From NCBI GenBank assembly GCA_002683195.1, contig NYSW01000098.1:1-25789 (forward strand): a stretch of DNA of 25,789 nucleotides, in the 5' to 3' direction. The translations under genes were made by a program, and so were the position numbers. Position 1 is the stretch's first letter; the number at the start of each line of letters is the position of its first letter. Source of the DNA: Phycisphaerae bacterium. Its GTDB lineage: Bacteria > Planctomycetota > Phycisphaerae > Phycisphaerales > SM1A02. This document shows, piece by piece, positions 25,750 through 25,789 of the stretch. Below the pieces are notes generated by a model, which was not told the DNA's origin, did not search any database, and saw only the letters and a list, made by a program, of their open reading frames with translations.

Positions 25750-25789
25750 GGTCGGAGAACGGGGCGAGCTTGTCCGAAAGATCAATGAC
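25750..25789 (-). pseudogene. 5' fragment of a second cupin gene, cut by the window edge
   Basis: Forty bases match the start of the cupin gene (24691-24730) at 37 of 40 positions, same strand. They encode VIDLSDKLAPFSD against AIDLSDKLALFSD, after which all likeness ends and the frame runs on into non-coding and then lectin-leader sequence. So this is a cupin start whose remainder has been lost or replaced. The start codon itself would be just outside the window. Confidence 0.6.

Noticed and set aside
1..25789. CRISPR array, tRNA, rRNA, transposase or prophage genes
   Set aside because: Looked for on both strands; no regularly spaced repeats, cloverleaf, conserved rRNA stretch, transposase motif or phage gene was recognised.

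Overview
The window looks like a chromosomal piece from a GC-rich marine planctomycete, probably of the class Phycisphaerae. I infer this from gene content: secreted proteins ending in paired dockerin-like repeats (DLNGDGxVNGADxGLLLAxWG), a DxNxDGIxDxxQI-type calcium repeat, Cys-rich tails, and a TrpD and a ComEC with non-canonical motif spellings. No rRNA, tRNA, CRISPR array, phage gene or transposase was seen.

Layout, left to right. The last 92 bases of a dockerin-tailed gene are followed by a strong terminator. Next comes a 1618-aa secreted subtilisin-like protease whose dockerin pair is identical in DNA to the end of the gene before it. A convergent sodium:solute symporter follows. Two tandem M43 (pappalysin-type) metalloproteases come next, each with a signal peptide, a shared N-terminal motif, a dockerin pair and a Cys-rich tail. 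Then come trpD and comEC on the plus strand, a small PilZ-domain gene on the minus strand, and a plus-strand gene for an acidic, single-pass membrane protein of unknown function.

The next 7.4 kb is a minus-strand operon: a bacterial alpha-2-macroglobulin (thioester CGEQ), then penicillin-binding protein 1C, overlapping by 4 bases. This is the order of E. coli yfhM-pbpC. The right end holds a secreted C-type lectin-domain protein with dockerin repeats, followed 25 bases later by a small cupin gene, both on the minus strand. The window edge carries a 40-base fragment of a second, broken cupin start.

How the parts may work together (inference): three secreted proteases and a lectin-like protein share a dockerin-type calcium-binding tail, so they may be displayed or sorted by one surface system whose receptor is not in this window. 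The alpha-2-macroglobulin/PBP1C pair would guard and repair the envelope against proteases. trpD, comEC, the PilZ gene and the symporter look like ordinary housekeeping genes. The least described parts are the Cys-rich GxPGCxDxxC module, the shared N-terminal motif of the M43 pair, the acidic membrane protein, and the apparent recombination of dockerin cassettes.
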